This document shows, piece by piece, positions 1 through 6,158 of a stretch of DNA of 11,779 nucleotides. The stretch is from CAVPDE01 sp964580575 (GTDB lineage Bacteria > Desulfobacterota > DSM-4660 > Desulfatiglandales > HGW-15): contig CAZOLJ010000111.1 in assembly GCA_964580575.1 (NCBI GenBank), positions 1 through 11,779 of the forward strand, written 5' to 3'. Both the position numbers and the translations under genes were made by a program. The notes under the pieces were generated by a model. It was not told the DNA's origin. It did no database searches and was given only the letters and a program-made list of their open reading frames with translations. Positions within the stretch are counted from its first letter, which is position 1, and each line of letters starts with the position of its first letter.

Positions 1-60
1 TTTGCTTTTCCTAATCGTTGAGACTTGGTCAGATCGAGAAAATAATAAAATGATGTACGT
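1..60 (-). repeat. HNH-remnant repeat, copy A (upstream part only)
   Basis: This segment matches the region upstream of the start codon in copies C (about 2700-2790) and E (about 11705-11765) of a decayed HNH endonuclease gene. Positions 27-60 are identical to 11732-11765 over 34 bases. Only the presumed promoter/leader part lies in the window; the coding start would be to the left. The repeat faces the minus strand. It borders the cupin cluster, as the other copies border other gene modules. Confidence 0.8.
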
Positions 61-115
61 TATCCTTTTGTCTTTTGGTTACATGAAACACGAGTTAAGC
101 AAAGACATCACGATC

Positions 116-466
116 TCACGCCAGGTAGGGATAGAACACATCATAGATAAACAGATCCTCTTCGATGTCATGGGGATGATGCATCACACCCTTCGGGATT
201 CTGAAGAAAGAGCCCGGGACCATGGGCAAGTCGCCCAATCCGTCGATCCACATGGTCGCTTTTCCTTTGATCACAAAAATGATGTCGTCGGAATTCTTGT
301 GCACATGCTTTTCGATGGGTGAGCCTTTCGGGGACTGCACGAGAAAGCACGTCAGATCTGTCTTGTCCACCTTGTTGGACAGGAAGTAGCCGACCTTCAC
401 ATCCTTGAGCTGCGGATGGGGTTCCCATTGGACTTCGTTCGGTTGAACCGCTTTCGCTTTTTCCAT
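116..466 (-). CDS. Small single-domain cupin protein
   Basis: The 116-residue protein is one cupin barrel. Motif 1 is seen at residues 48-68 (G-x5-H54-x-H56 ... G68) with D60/D61 where the usual glutamate sits. Motif 2 is at 85-97 (G-x5-P91-x-G93-x2-H96). The histidines and acidic residue are the expected metal ligands. Such stand-alone cupins may be enzymes (dioxygenase, isomerase) or small-ligand binders, and the substrate cannot be told here. The ATG at 466 follows a strong AGGAGGGAG ribosome site. The gene lies 76 bp downstream of the Rap1a-like gene on the same strand, so co-transcription is possible. There is no signal peptide, so it is probably cytoplasmic. The fold is secure; the function is unknown. 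Confidence 0.9.
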   Translation of the reverse strand: MEKAKAVQPNEVQWEPHPQLKDVKVGYFLSNKVDKTDLTCFLVQSPKGSPIEKHVHKNSDDIIFVIKGKATMWIDGLGDLPMVPGSFFRIPKGVMHHPHDIEEDLFIYDVFYPYLA

Positions 467-542
467 GACTCTCCCTCCTGGTTCTCAGTGAAGCGCTCTT
501 CAGAGGCCGGAGCACGGTGAGAGACCGGCAGCCCTATAGACG

Positions 543-905
543 CTAAGGCTTCTTTGGAAACGCTTCCTTCAAAGCCTCAACTACCAGATCGCTCGCAGGT
601 CCATTCCATTTCTCCGGGTGAGCTTTTAAATACTTGGCGACGATGGAAAGCATCTGCTGTATAGTGACCTTTCCCTTGTCACCGTACAAACCAGTCGTTG
701 CATCATGTACTCCAAGGATATAGCCGCCGTAATGCCGAACCTCCATATAGTTCGTGTTAGGGTCCTTAGCTTCTGCCTTCTCGTACTCCTTCATAAGCTT
801 GGCGAGGTCGTTCCCGTCATGGAAGTATTGCTGTGCCTCGACTGTCGAAGCTAAGAAAAACACGGCCAGCAGGATACCCACAAAGTAAAGCGTTCTGGCT
901 CTCAT
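543..905 (-). CDS. Rap1a/Tai-family-like secreted protein without cysteines
   Basis: The 120-residue precursor starts with a clear signal peptide: a basic N-terminus, a hydrophobic stretch at about 6-20, and likely cleavage after VEA at residue 24. The mature part shows the layout of the Rap1a/Tai immunity family: an early DGNDL segment (30-34), a GGYILGVHDA segment (60-69), then VTIQQML and KYLKAHPE (80-98) and a terminal ALKEAFP. Characterised members are periplasmic immunity proteins against type VI secretion amidase effectors and are stabilised by disulfides. Here the positions that usually hold cysteine are other residues, and the whole protein has no cysteine. No effector or secretion gene is nearby, so an immunity role is uncertain. 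The ATG at 905 has AAGGAGATC just upstream. Confidence 0.72.
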   Translation of the reverse strand: MRARTLYFVGILLAVFFLASTVEAQQYFHDGNDLAKLMKEYEKAEAKDPNTNYMEVRHYGGYILGVHDATTGLYGDKGKVTIQQMLSIVAKYLKAHPEKWNGPASDLVVEALKEAFPKKP

Positions 906-1051
906 GATTGATCTCCTTCTTGATTAGTGTGTTGTGTCATTTTGCGGAAATGGTGGTTGCCATCTTTCAACGAAGGTCTATTCATGTGCAGGGTTTCCTC
1001 AATTCATCCACCATTTATGAGACGAGAACTGAAGATCCCCTCCACTCCCGC

Positions 1052-1318
1052 TTAGTTCTGCGATGCCTTCCCAGCGTTTATCAGGTGCTCATCATACAGA
1101 GCCTTAATCGGCTTAAGGATCTGCTTCACCTGTTCGGGTGCGTCTTCGTACATCCCGACACCGATGTGAACAGCCTCCTTGATAAGTTTCCATAACTCCT
1201 CTGCGTCCCCAGGTGTGAACTCTTCCGGAAAGTGCTTCAGCACCCAAAGGCGGTGATTCACTCCTTTCATGAAACTCTCAAGCTCCTCTGTGGGTCTAAC
1301 CGTGTGTGGATGGGTCAT
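1052..1318 (-). CDS. Hypothetical small helical protein (88 aa)
   Basis: I do not recognise this family. The product is 88 residues, rich in Glu, Lys and Leu, and looks mostly alpha-helical. It has no signal peptide, membrane segment or cysteine. Possible starts are TTG at 1357, ATG at 1348 and ATG at 1318. The last is preferred because GGAGAGAGG lies about six bases ahead of it and the others lack a good ribosome site. It follows the 66-residue gene at 1354-1554 by 35 bp and precedes the Rap1a-like gene by 146 bp, all on the minus strand, so the four genes may form a loose operon. That the reading frame is used is likely, not certain. Confidence 0.6.
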   Translation of the reverse strand: MTHPHTVRPTEELESFMKGVNHRLWVLKHFPEEFTPGDAEELWKLIKEAVHIGVGMYEDAPEQVKQILKPIKALYDEHLINAGKASQN

Positions 1319-1353
1319 GGAACGCCTCTCTCCGCCAGCCCTTACCATGACTT

Positions 1354-1554
1354 TCAAAGCCTTTTCTCCACATGTAGAGCCGCAACGTACATATAGAAAA
1401 GTCTAAGTTCCTTCTTGAACTGACCGCTGTCCCGCATCAAAACAACCCCGCCCAGGAGCCTTTCTAGTCTGCTCTTTTCTCTGCCATGCAAAACGTGAAG
1501 AACCCGCTTTGCAACCTCAGTCTTGCTCTCTCTGCGATTTTTTGCTTTCTCCAA
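1354..1554 (-). CDS. Hypothetical small basic protein (66 aa), TTG start
   Basis: No family is recognised. The reading frame is open further upstream, but the best start is a TTG at 1554, six bases after a near-perfect AAGGAGG; no ATG has a comparable site. The 66-residue product is strongly basic (many Lys and Arg) and probably helical. A central LLGGVVLMRDSG stretch is followed by a Lys/Leu/Tyr-rich tail. It is the first gene of the minus-strand group 1554-116. Its leader contains one arm of the long inverted repeat at 1576-1644. It could be a small nucleic-acid-binding protein, but that is only suggested by charge. Confidence 0.55.
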   Translation of the reverse strand: MEKAKNRRESKTEVAKRVLHVLHGREKSRLERLLGGVVLMRDSGQFKKELRLFYMYVAALHVEKRL

Positions 1555-1575
1555 GGTATCCTCCTTAAAAACAGA

Positions 1576-1644
1576 ATCCCGAAGGTGTTGTCTAGGCTCT
1601 AAACAAGCCCCCCGGTCCTTACGAAGTCGGGACACCTTCGGGAT
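1576..1644. repeat. Perfect 13-bp inverted repeat with 43-bp loop
   Basis: ATCCCGAAGGTGT at 1576-1588 is the exact reverse complement of ACACCTTCGGGAT at 1632-1644. On the minus strand the second arm is followed by TCTGTTTTT and then by the AAGGAGG ribosome site of the 66-residue gene. On the plus strand it is followed by GACGGTTTTT. The hairpin could be a REP-like palindrome or a leader structure or terminator. The long loop makes a simple intrinsic terminator doubtful. Confidence 0.7.
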
Positions 1645-1739
1645 GACGGTTTTTGGACTAAATCGCTCTTTAACGCAGAGACTTACGGTTCAGAATTAAG
1701 ACGCTTTGAGGATACCATCTTTCAATCCCAAGTCAATCC

Positions 1740-1895
1740 TTATCTTCGGGCAAAAGAAGATCCATTCGCCGCCCGAACCTTTGCGAACATCTGGAGGTAG
1801 TTCTCAAGCATCTCTCAGAACGAGCACCTCAGTCTTTATTTCGCTTTCGCTTATCGGTCAACGTCTGATCGGCCAAAAAAGACATAAAATCATGG
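1740..1895 (-). pseudogene. HNH endonuclease 5' remnant, copy B
   Basis: On the minus strand an ATG at 1811 begins MLENYLQMFAKVRAA, matching the starts of copies C and E (M-x-x-YLQMF-x-x-LR). It ends at a stop (1740-1742) after 23 codons. The upstream part (1812-1895) aligns with the leaders of the other copies (CTGAGGTGCTCGTTCTGAGAG just before ATG), with more substitutions beyond that. The full-length family is several hundred residues, so this is a fragment. It lies just upstream, in plus coordinates, of the DUF433/DUF5615 module. It also accounts for most of the 400-bp stretch from 1555 to 1956 that has no gene. Confidence 0.75.
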
Positions 1896-1956
1896 GCCCT
1901 CAGATGATCGTACACACCTTATCTTCTTGCGAAGGACAGAACCTGACTATTTCGCG

Positions 1957-2334
1957 TCAAGAAGTTGAGGTCAGCACCCATTTCGCCCGTGTTGTAGAGA
2001 GGATAACAAGATGATCCTTGAATTGCAGGCCGGAATGCAGCCTCAAGAACGGCAAAAGGAGATTTACAACATTCGCAGTAGTGGCGGGATTCACTTTGAG
2101 CCGGATGACGCCAGGATGTTTCTTTAAGGGAAGAATGACCCAGTCACCAAAATGCTCGTCCAGGGTGACAAGAATACGCTCCTCCCTTATCGCTCTTTCC
2201 AAAATCAGTGCATCATCAGCCCGCGACAGCCCAGTTTCTGCTGCCCGCGATACATCATGTCCTTCCCGACGCAGCGCTGCGGCCACGTCGACTCCAAACA
2301 TCTGGTCCAAATAGAGATTGAGCCCGTTAGGCAT
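1957..2334 (-). CDS. DUF5615 PIN-like putative toxin nuclease
   Basis: The 125-residue protein has the DUF5615 (Mut7-C-like, PIN-fold) pattern. There is an early LYLDQMF with D10, a GHDVSRAAETGLSRADD segment giving D40/D41, an ILVTLDEHFGDW segment giving D59 and D64, and a HPGVIRL strand at 73-78. Those acidic residues are the expected metal-binding nuclease site. Members are predicted RNases that act as toxins and are neutralised by a DUF433 partner. Here the DUF433 gene lies immediately upstream and overlaps it by 8 bp, the classic order. The C-terminal 20 residues (from about 105) go past the usual core and end close to HNH remnant B. Family assignment is strong; toxicity is inferred from the family. 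Confidence 0.88.
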   Translation of the reverse strand: MPNGLNLYLDQMFGVDVAAALRREGHDVSRAAETGLSRADDALILERAIREERILVTLDEHFGDWVILPLKKHPGVIRLKVNPATTANVVNLLLPFLRLHSGLQFKDHLVILSTTRAKWVLTSTS

Positions 2335-2557
2335 TGACGACCCTGAACTCGGTATGGTCCAGTGACGCGCGTGCGTACAGAATGGCTTCCTGAATGTCCT
2401 CTTCTTTCAGCTCAGGATAAGCGCCGAGGATCGTCTCCCAAGACTCATGAGCTGCCAATTGCTCCAGCACCACAGAAACAGGAATCCGTGTACCCCTGAT
2501 GACAGGCTTTCCATTGCAGACCTTCGGATCAAGCTCTATTCGATTGAGCGTCCCCAT
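2327..2557 (-). CDS. DUF433 family putative antitoxin
   Basis: The 76-residue protein is a typical DUF433 domain. An IELDPKVCNGKPVIRGTRIPV signature spans about residues 7-27. It is followed by VVLEQLAAHESWETILGAYPEL and the EDIQEAILYA helix, which together form a small winged-helix-like DNA-binding fold. The reading frame is open 10 codons further upstream, but the ATG at 2557 is chosen because GGAGGTG lies eight bases ahead and the family begins here. It overlaps the DUF5615 toxin gene by 8 bp. The family is the antitoxin of DUF5615 toxins and probably represses its own promoter. A promoter is visible at 2597-2625. Confidence 0.9.
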   Translation of the reverse strand: MGTLNRIELDPKVCNGKPVIRGTRIPVSVVLEQLAAHESWETILGAYPELKEEDIQEAILYARASLDHTEFRVVNA

Positions 2558-2596
2558 TCTTTTCTCACCTCCATCCCCCGATGGCAAATTTTCATC

Positions 2597-2625
2597 ATAT
2601 TATCCTCTTTCACTCCTCCGGTCAA
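2597..2625 (-). promoter_or_regulatory. Predicted sigma70 promoter of DUF433/DUF5615
   Basis: On the minus strand TTGACC (2620-2625) and TAATAT (2597-2602) are separated by 17 bases; a GATAAT at shorter spacing overlaps. The start codon is 40 bp downstream. The -10 overlaps the stop codon of HNH remnant C, so the promoter lies within or next to decayed repeat sequence. Confidence 0.5.
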
Positions 2626-2805
2626 CTCGTCTAAAGTCACACCCGCTTTCCGGCCGAAGCTCCCCGAACATCTGGAGGTATTTGTCAATCATCTCTCAGA
2701 ACGAGCACCTCAGGCTTTGCTTTGCCTTTGCCGATCGTTGAGACTCGGTCAGATTGAGAAAGTGATAAAATGATGAACGTGCCCCATGCTTCTTTTCCGG
2801 GCATA
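2600..2805 (-). pseudogene. HNH endonuclease 5' remnant, copy C
   Basis: From the minus-strand ATG at 2692 the frame reads MIDKYLQMFGELRPE, then diverges and stops at 2600-2602 after 30 codons. The 113 bases upstream of the ATG are closely similar to the leader of copy E and, where present, copy A: the same CTGAGGTG...CTGAGAG block, the GACCGAGT block and the AT-rich TCATTTTAT block. With copy B it flanks the DUF433/DUF5615 module in direct orientation. No ribosome site at normal spacing is seen, so expression of the peptide is doubtful. Confidence 0.78.
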
Positions 2806-3159
2806 CAGGGGTCCAGTTATGTCATATGTCAAGACCTGCGGCCTCTTCACGCAAATGGGTAGCGTGGCATCCGGTTTTGGCTGGTCTTTGTTGATTGCTG
2901 ACCCCGACAGGTAGAGAATGTCAATAAATCAAGATGTCCCTACTCTCTTCAAGGCCATGTAAAATTCATGGTGCGGAGGGGTGTTTGCTGGCGCCGCGCT
3001 TTCGGTCTTTCCTCCTAGGAGCAGCGGTTCGGCAATGACAGTCCGCCTAGTCGACAACGTCCCCGAGGACTTTCAGAGGCATTGAGGAAGAGCTGAAAAA
3101 ACTTTACCTCCTTGGTTCCCTCTGCTGAAATGTTGCCCAATCTGAGTGGCGGTTTCTGA
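2806..3159. other. Gene-free stretch with two short repeat motifs
   Basis: No convincing gene is seen. GTCAAGACCTGCGGCC at 2828-2843 and a TCAATAAATCAAGATGTCCC motif at about 2920-2940 are members of the interspersed CAAGACCTGACCCC / CAAGAACGTCCC family found between most modules here. The last part is the leader of the DUF4160 gene and has no clear -35/-10 pair. Confidence 0.6.
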
Positions 3160-3417
3160 ATGCCGACGATACGCATCATCATGGGATGGCGGTTCTTCTT
3201 TTACGCTAATGAGCGCAATGAGCCCGCGCATATCCATTGTCAAAAGGGAGAAGCAGAGGCCAAATACTGGCTAGACGCGGAAGAATTCGAAGCGGTTGAA
3301 GCTCATGCCTACAACATGAGCCCGGCCGATAAGAGAGTAGTCAGAAGAATCATCTTTGAACATTTTGATTATATCGTCTCCGAGTGGACCAAGTGGCAGG
3401 AGAGAAGAGATGGATAA
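3160..3417 (+). CDS. DUF4160 family protein, putative TA component
   Basis: The 85-residue protein is a full-length DUF4160 domain. The start MPTI is followed by an IIMGWRFFFYANERNEPAHIHC segment (6-27), the KGEAEAKYWLD strand pair (29-39) and a C-terminal helix with RRIIFEHFDYIVSEW (62-76). The E21-P-A-H-I-H pattern is the hallmark. The biochemical role is not established. Genes of this family commonly sit directly before DUF2442 genes and the pair has been suggested to be toxin-antitoxin. That arrangement is present here: the DUF2442 gene starts inside its last codons (8-bp overlap). The ribosome site is weak (GTGGCGG about eight bases ahead). This is the only two-gene TA-like module on the plus strand. 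Confidence 0.87.
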   Translation: MPTIRIIMGWRFFFYANERNEPAHIHCQKGEAEAKYWLDAEEFEAVEAHAYNMSPADKRVVRRIIFEHFDYIVSEWTKWQERRDG

Positions 3418-3706
3418 GGCTCATGAGGTAGAAAAGATTTCCTTTAGCGGCTCCGTCATGTTTCTGCGAGTCGACGGAAGGGATTATGAGGTAGACATTT
3501 CCTTCCAATCCCAGCGATTGGCCTCGGCCACACTCGCCCAGCGGCGGAACTACATCGCGTCCCCGAGTGGCTACGGGATACACTGGCCGGATATCGATGA
3601 AGATCTCTCTGTCGACGGCCTCATAGGGGTCAAGCACAGAGCCTCGTTGAAGAAGAGCGCAGGGCAACCCTCTGAACGGGGCTCCATGCAGGTGCCTAGC
3701 CGGTAG
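3410..3706 (+). CDS. DUF2442 family protein, partner of DUF4160
   Basis: The frame is open further upstream, but the start at 3410 (MDKAHEVEKI) is chosen. It has GGCAGGAGAG directly ahead, it matches where the family begins, and it gives the tight 8-bp overlap with DUF4160. The domain is complete: a beta-rich first half with VMFLRVDGRDYEVDIS (16-31), then an ARRN-like QRRNYIASPSGYGIHWPDID segment and DEDLSVDGLI (62-71). The last 25 or so residues, basic and Ser-rich, go beyond the usual family end. They may be read-through into unrelated sequence after a rearrangement, since HNH remnant D begins 120 bp further on. Likely the antitoxin-like partner of the upstream protein; the function is inferred from pairing only. 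Confidence 0.85.
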   Translation: MDKAHEVEKISFSGSVMFLRVDGRDYEVDISFQSQRLASATLAQRRNYIASPSGYGIHWPDIDEDLSVDGLIGVKHRASLKKSAGQPSERGSMQVPSR

Positions 3707-3826
3707 GTCCTATGGCATTGGCTCTCCGCAGGCTCCTGCACCAAAAAGAAAACCACCTGGCAGAGCAAGGAAAGTACTTTGTTGTGGGTAGTCGGGACAA
3801 TGCCGTTTCGCGCGGGACGCCCCTCT

Positions 3827-3900
3827 GAACTGAAAGAACCAGGAAGCGCTTGTGCGGTGCGCGATGGTAGGTGATCTCCGGATACCTGTCCTCAAGATCC
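3827..3900 (-). pseudogene. HNH endonuclease fragment, copy D
   Basis: On the minus strand this reads EDRYPEITYHRAPHKRFLVLSV. That corresponds to residues about 17-40 of copy E (DRYPEITCHCAPHRPFLLLSV) and to the conserved APHK-x-LLLLSV block of a family of HNH restriction endonucleases. No start codon or YLQMF segment precedes it and unrelated codons follow, so it is an internal fragment. Copy D keeps the family-typical H-R-A-P-H-K where E has changed residues, so D is not a simple copy of E. Confidence 0.72.
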
Positions 3901-4256
3901 CCACAGGCGAAAGACGCTATGAGGCTATTCCATAGTGCTTCTAAATCTTACTAGGCTTGTTGAAATTGAACACCAAAGGACACCTAAGAATCTCACCGCA
4001 TCCGTCGGTTATCAGAATGTCAAGAAAGCAAGAACGTACCCCTGCCCCCTAAAACTCATTCGATGTCATGACTCCTTTTGAAGTTTTGAAGAGAATCAGC
4101 CCGCAGCGTACCGCTGCAAAGCTCTAACGTCCTTCTGTCGCGGGATTCCTGCCTTGAGGTGATCAATACCGGGAACTTAAAAACATTAGAGCGTGCCCGT
4201 TCTTCACTCGCCTATACGGGGTCCGCAGGCATCCACCGCGAATGATTAGTCAGTCT
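3901..4256. other. Gene-free stretch with repeat motifs
   Basis: No plausible gene is seen on either strand. An interspersed motif copy lies at 4016-4047 (AATGTCAAG then AAAGCAAGAACGTACCCC). A degenerate copy of the AACTTAAAAACTTAACAGCG element lies at 4171-4199. The stretch ends at the stop codon of the HEPN gene. Confidence 0.6.
4171..4199. repeat. AACTTAAAAACTTAACAGCG-type repeat, copy 1 (degenerate)
   Basis: GGGAACTTAAAAACATTAGA followed by GCGTGCCC matches the element at 5881, 7688, 9447 and 10470, with two changes in the core. It lies in the same orientation as the others and sits next to the HEPN/MNT module. Confidence 0.7.
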
Positions 4257-4682
4257 TTATTTTTTCCTACTGGATAGGGCTGGCTTTGGCAGAAGTTTTC
4301 TTATCTGCCTCCTCACATGGCGGGCAATGCGAACAGCCTTCTTCGCCTCATCCAGGGAGATCGGTTCATAATCGCCCGGGTATCTGGTCACCGTTGCATA
4401 CTCCGTGAGCTTGTCTTGCTCCTTCTCAGTGAGTTTAGGGCGACTGCCCGGCGGCAGGAGGGCGATGATGTCTTCTATATTGTGAGACTTGGGAAAAGGA
4501 ATCCCCTTGAATACAAGCAGGGCTTTTAGGTACTTCTCAACGACCTGCTGGGCGTGAAAGCACACGGTATCTGTGGGACATTCGTCGTCCATCTCCAGGG
4601 TGAAGGTAGCATTCTTCAAATCATTTTCGGCTTTCTTAACCCACTCGCCGGCGACGGTGATTACTTTCTCGATCTCGGGCAT
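4257..4682 (-). CDS. HEPN domain protein, toxin of a HEPN/MNT pair
   Basis: From the ATG at 4682 the product is 141 residues with the classic HEPN (COG2250-type) signature. W14-VKKAENDLKNA is in the first helix; CFHAQQVVEKYLKALLVFKG (41-60) is in the second, followed by FPKSHNIEDIIALL. Late in the protein come TRYPGDYEP (99-107) and a basic helix. HEPN toxins are RNases or are AMPylated by the partner nucleotidyltransferase. The frame is open 22 codons upstream, but the chosen start has GAAGGGAAAG ahead and fits the family. It overlaps the MNT gene by 47 bp. Order and overlap match a type II or VII TA module. No textbook R-x4-6-H motif is obvious, so the catalytic site is uncertain. Confidence 0.88.
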   Translation of the reverse strand: MPEIEKVITVAGEWVKKAENDLKNATFTLEMDDECPTDTVCFHAQQVVEKYLKALLVFKGIPFPKSHNIEDIIALLPPGSRPKLTEKEQDKLTEYATVTRYPGDYEPISLDEAKKAVRIARHVRRQIRKLLPKPALSSRKK

Positions 4683-5004
4683 AAACAACTTTCCCTTCTT
4701 TGTTAGCCGGGTATTCAATCGTACCAACGATATCTTTCCGCCAGTCAAAATCCTCTGGCCTGCTCACGACGATATCCTTAGCCAATCGAATACCGCGCAG
4801 TAGAGCCCTGATTTCCAGCTGTTTTTCCCGCTTGGAGCCTTGAACTGGCATCACCACGAGCAGATCTACATCACTATCAGGACCAGCGTCCCCTCGCGCG
4901 GATGATCCGAATAGAATGATCTTCTCAGGATCGAAATGCTCAACAATGCGGTTGACCATTTCCCCGATCATCTTCTTTCTGTTCTGGTTCTTTGCTGAAA
5001 CCAT
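4636..5004 (-). CDS. MNT-type nucleotidyltransferase, antitoxin partner of HEPN
   Basis: The 122-residue protein is a minimal nucleotidyltransferase. The GSSARG motif (33-38) is followed by DSDVDLLV (43-50), giving the metal-binding Asp pair D45/D47. A third candidate carboxylate is D77 in KDIVV. This is the GS-x9-DxD pattern of MNT antitoxins, which modify or bind their HEPN partner. The ATG at 5004 has GAGAGGA six bases ahead. The gene is first in the pair and its end overlaps the HEPN start by 47 bp. The last 15 or so residues are very basic (NHRRRRVG) and are encoded within that overlap. The promoter is at 5045-5074. Active-site residues appear intact. Confidence 0.9.
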   Translation of the reverse strand: MVSAKNQNRKKMIGEMVNRIVEHFDPEKIILFGSSARGDAGPDSDVDLLVVMPVQGSKREKQLEIRALLRGIRLAKDIVVSRPEDFDWRKDIVGTIEYPANKEGKVVYARDRESNHRRRRVG

Positions 5005-5044
5005 TTAGTTCCTCTCTGCCGCTCCCAGTAAGGCCTTGAGGCTA

Positions 5045-5074
5045 ATAATAATGCTGATCTGCATTGTTTGTCAG
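5045..5074 (-). promoter_or_regulatory. Predicted sigma70 promoter of MNT/HEPN
   Basis: On the minus strand CTGACA (5069-5074) and TATTAT (5045-5050) are 18 bases apart, each one mismatch from consensus. The MNT start codon is 40 bp downstream. No matching operator palindrome was found. Confidence 0.5.
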
Positions 5075-5124
5075 AGCTCGTTCTCGGTGCTTATAACACA
5101 ATTTCATTTGGTTGTCTTGGTGGT

Positions 5125-5799
5125 TTAAGAACCCAGCCACTTTTCGAGCACATGCTGAACGGCACCCTCAACCTCGCTGCGCGCATCCCAGCGATCATAC
5201 CCTCCGGCCAGAAGTTCGTCATATCTGGTTTTGGTGTGGCGGATGTGCGCGATGACGGCGAGCCGCACAGGATTCACTTCAAGGCTTTTTGCTGCAGCCG
5301 AGCGACCCACTCTTCCGCTATACTTCCGACACGCATGCTCCGCCACTTCAAATTCGCTGCCGGGAGGACAGCCCGGATAGAGTTCACGAACTCGCAAAGC
5401 AAACCGTTTCACGTAATCTCGGTCGACTTCTACCAGTCGCTCCGCCGCCCGCTCTCGGCGGCGAAGTCTAACCTCCTCATCCGACAAGCACTCCTTCTCA
5501 GCCTCCTCCAGAGCCTGAGCTTCAACCAGCAGGCCTTGCCTTTCATAACGTTTCCTCGTACGACTCCACTTCAACACCACCGCCGATAACGTTGAGCGCT
5601 TCCTCGCCCGCCTTGTCAACGCGGCGTCCCCTGAAGCGAGAAAGACAAGGTGATCGAGGTCCGCACATGAGAGACAAACAGCACCCTCCCCCTCCATGAG
5701 CGTAATCCAAGCTCCTCGGCCGAGATCCTCTTTACATTCATCACACGTGGAATCCCTTGAGGAGATAAACACCTTCAGATCGTTTGTGTCATGCACCAT
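5125..5799 (-). CDS. DUF2293 protein with N-terminal zinc-ribbon-like cysteines
   Basis: The 224-residue protein has two parts. At the N-terminus C19-x2-C22 and C42-x2-C45 form a probable zinc ribbon. A charged, probably helical segment (65-130) follows. The DUF2293 domain occupies about 130-222, recognised by FEVAEHACRKYSGRVGRSAA, then AVIAHIRHTKTRYDELL and the final DARSEVEGAVQHVLEKW. The family has no assigned function. The RHTKTRYD helix and zinc ribbon suggest nucleic-acid binding, but this is inference. The ATG at 5799 has GGAGGAG about 11 bases ahead. It stands alone: the next minus-strand gene begins 121 bp downstream with its own promoter. It is not an obvious TA member. Confidence 0.85.
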   Translation of the reverse strand: MVHDTNDLKVFISSRDSTCDECKEDLGRGAWITLMEGEGAVCLSCADLDHLVFLASGDAALTRRARKRSTLSAVVLKWSRTRKRYERQGLLVEAQALEEAEKECLSDEEVRLRRRERAAERLVEVDRDYVKRFALRVRELYPGCPPGSEFEVAEHACRKYSGRVGRSAAAKSLEVNPVRLAVIAHIRHTKTRYDELLAGGYDRWDARSEVEGAVQHVLEKWLGS

Positions 5800-5880
5800 C
5801 AGAGGCAGGACTCCTCCGCACAGACGTTTCCACTTTCCAGGACTCTCCAGTTTAGTAGAAGAGGGAGGCTCTAAGCTTCT

Positions 5881-5950
5881 AAGGTTCCTCAGTCTCGGGA
5901 CGGCTGCCTGAAGGCAAACCAGAAAAGCGACTTAAAAACTTTACAGCGTT
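5881..5950. repeat. AACTTAACAGCG-type repeat, copy 2 (long form)
   Basis: The block opens with AGGTTCCTCA and a CTCGGGACGG segment, then AGGCAAACCAG, then GCGACTTAAAAACTTTACAG. It aligns along about 67 bp with the copy at 10470-10540 in the same orientation. It lies between the DUF2293 gene and the DUF4143 ATPase. Confidence 0.75.
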
Positions 5951-6042
5951 TCTTCACCTGAAAGCAAGAAGGGCAAGAAGTGACCACCCTTGGTGACGCT
6001 CAAGACGGCCTAAAATCCTTCCATCGCCCCCTTCTTTCCTTT

Positions 6043-6130
6043 ATGTCAACTGTCAAGACCTGACACCCTTCCTTATTAATTGTCGGGATCCGCTACTTTT
6101 GTTTTGTCAAAAAGCAAGACCTGACCCCCA
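6043..6130. repeat. Two tandem GTCAAGACCTGACCCC motifs
   Basis: TGTCAAGACCTGACACC at about 6051-6067 and GCAAGACCTGACCCCC at about 6114-6129 are two copies of an interspersed motif, 62 bp apart. Each is preceded by a TTTGTCAA- or ATGTCAA-like sequence. They lie just beyond the end of the DUF4143 gene. Degenerate copies occur near 2828, 2920, 4016, 8551, 8591, 8631, 9513 and 9581. They may be traces of a REP-like element; no transposase is present. Confidence 0.7.
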
Positions 6131-6158
6131 TCCTGGATAGCGGTCCTGGGCCCTTGGG

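Noticed and set aside
948..1016. AAATGGTGG / CCACCATTT inverted repeat upstream of the Rap1a-like gene
   Set aside because: Arms of nine bases with a 51-bp gap and no nearby promoter or T-run; could be chance.
2837..2914. Short plus-strand frame beginning MGSVASGFGW
   Set aside because: About 19 codons with no ribosome site and no family resemblance.
5068..5589. 173-codon plus-strand frame opposite DUF2293
   Set aside because: Antisense shadow of the DUF2293 gene; no recognisable motif and no ribosome site.
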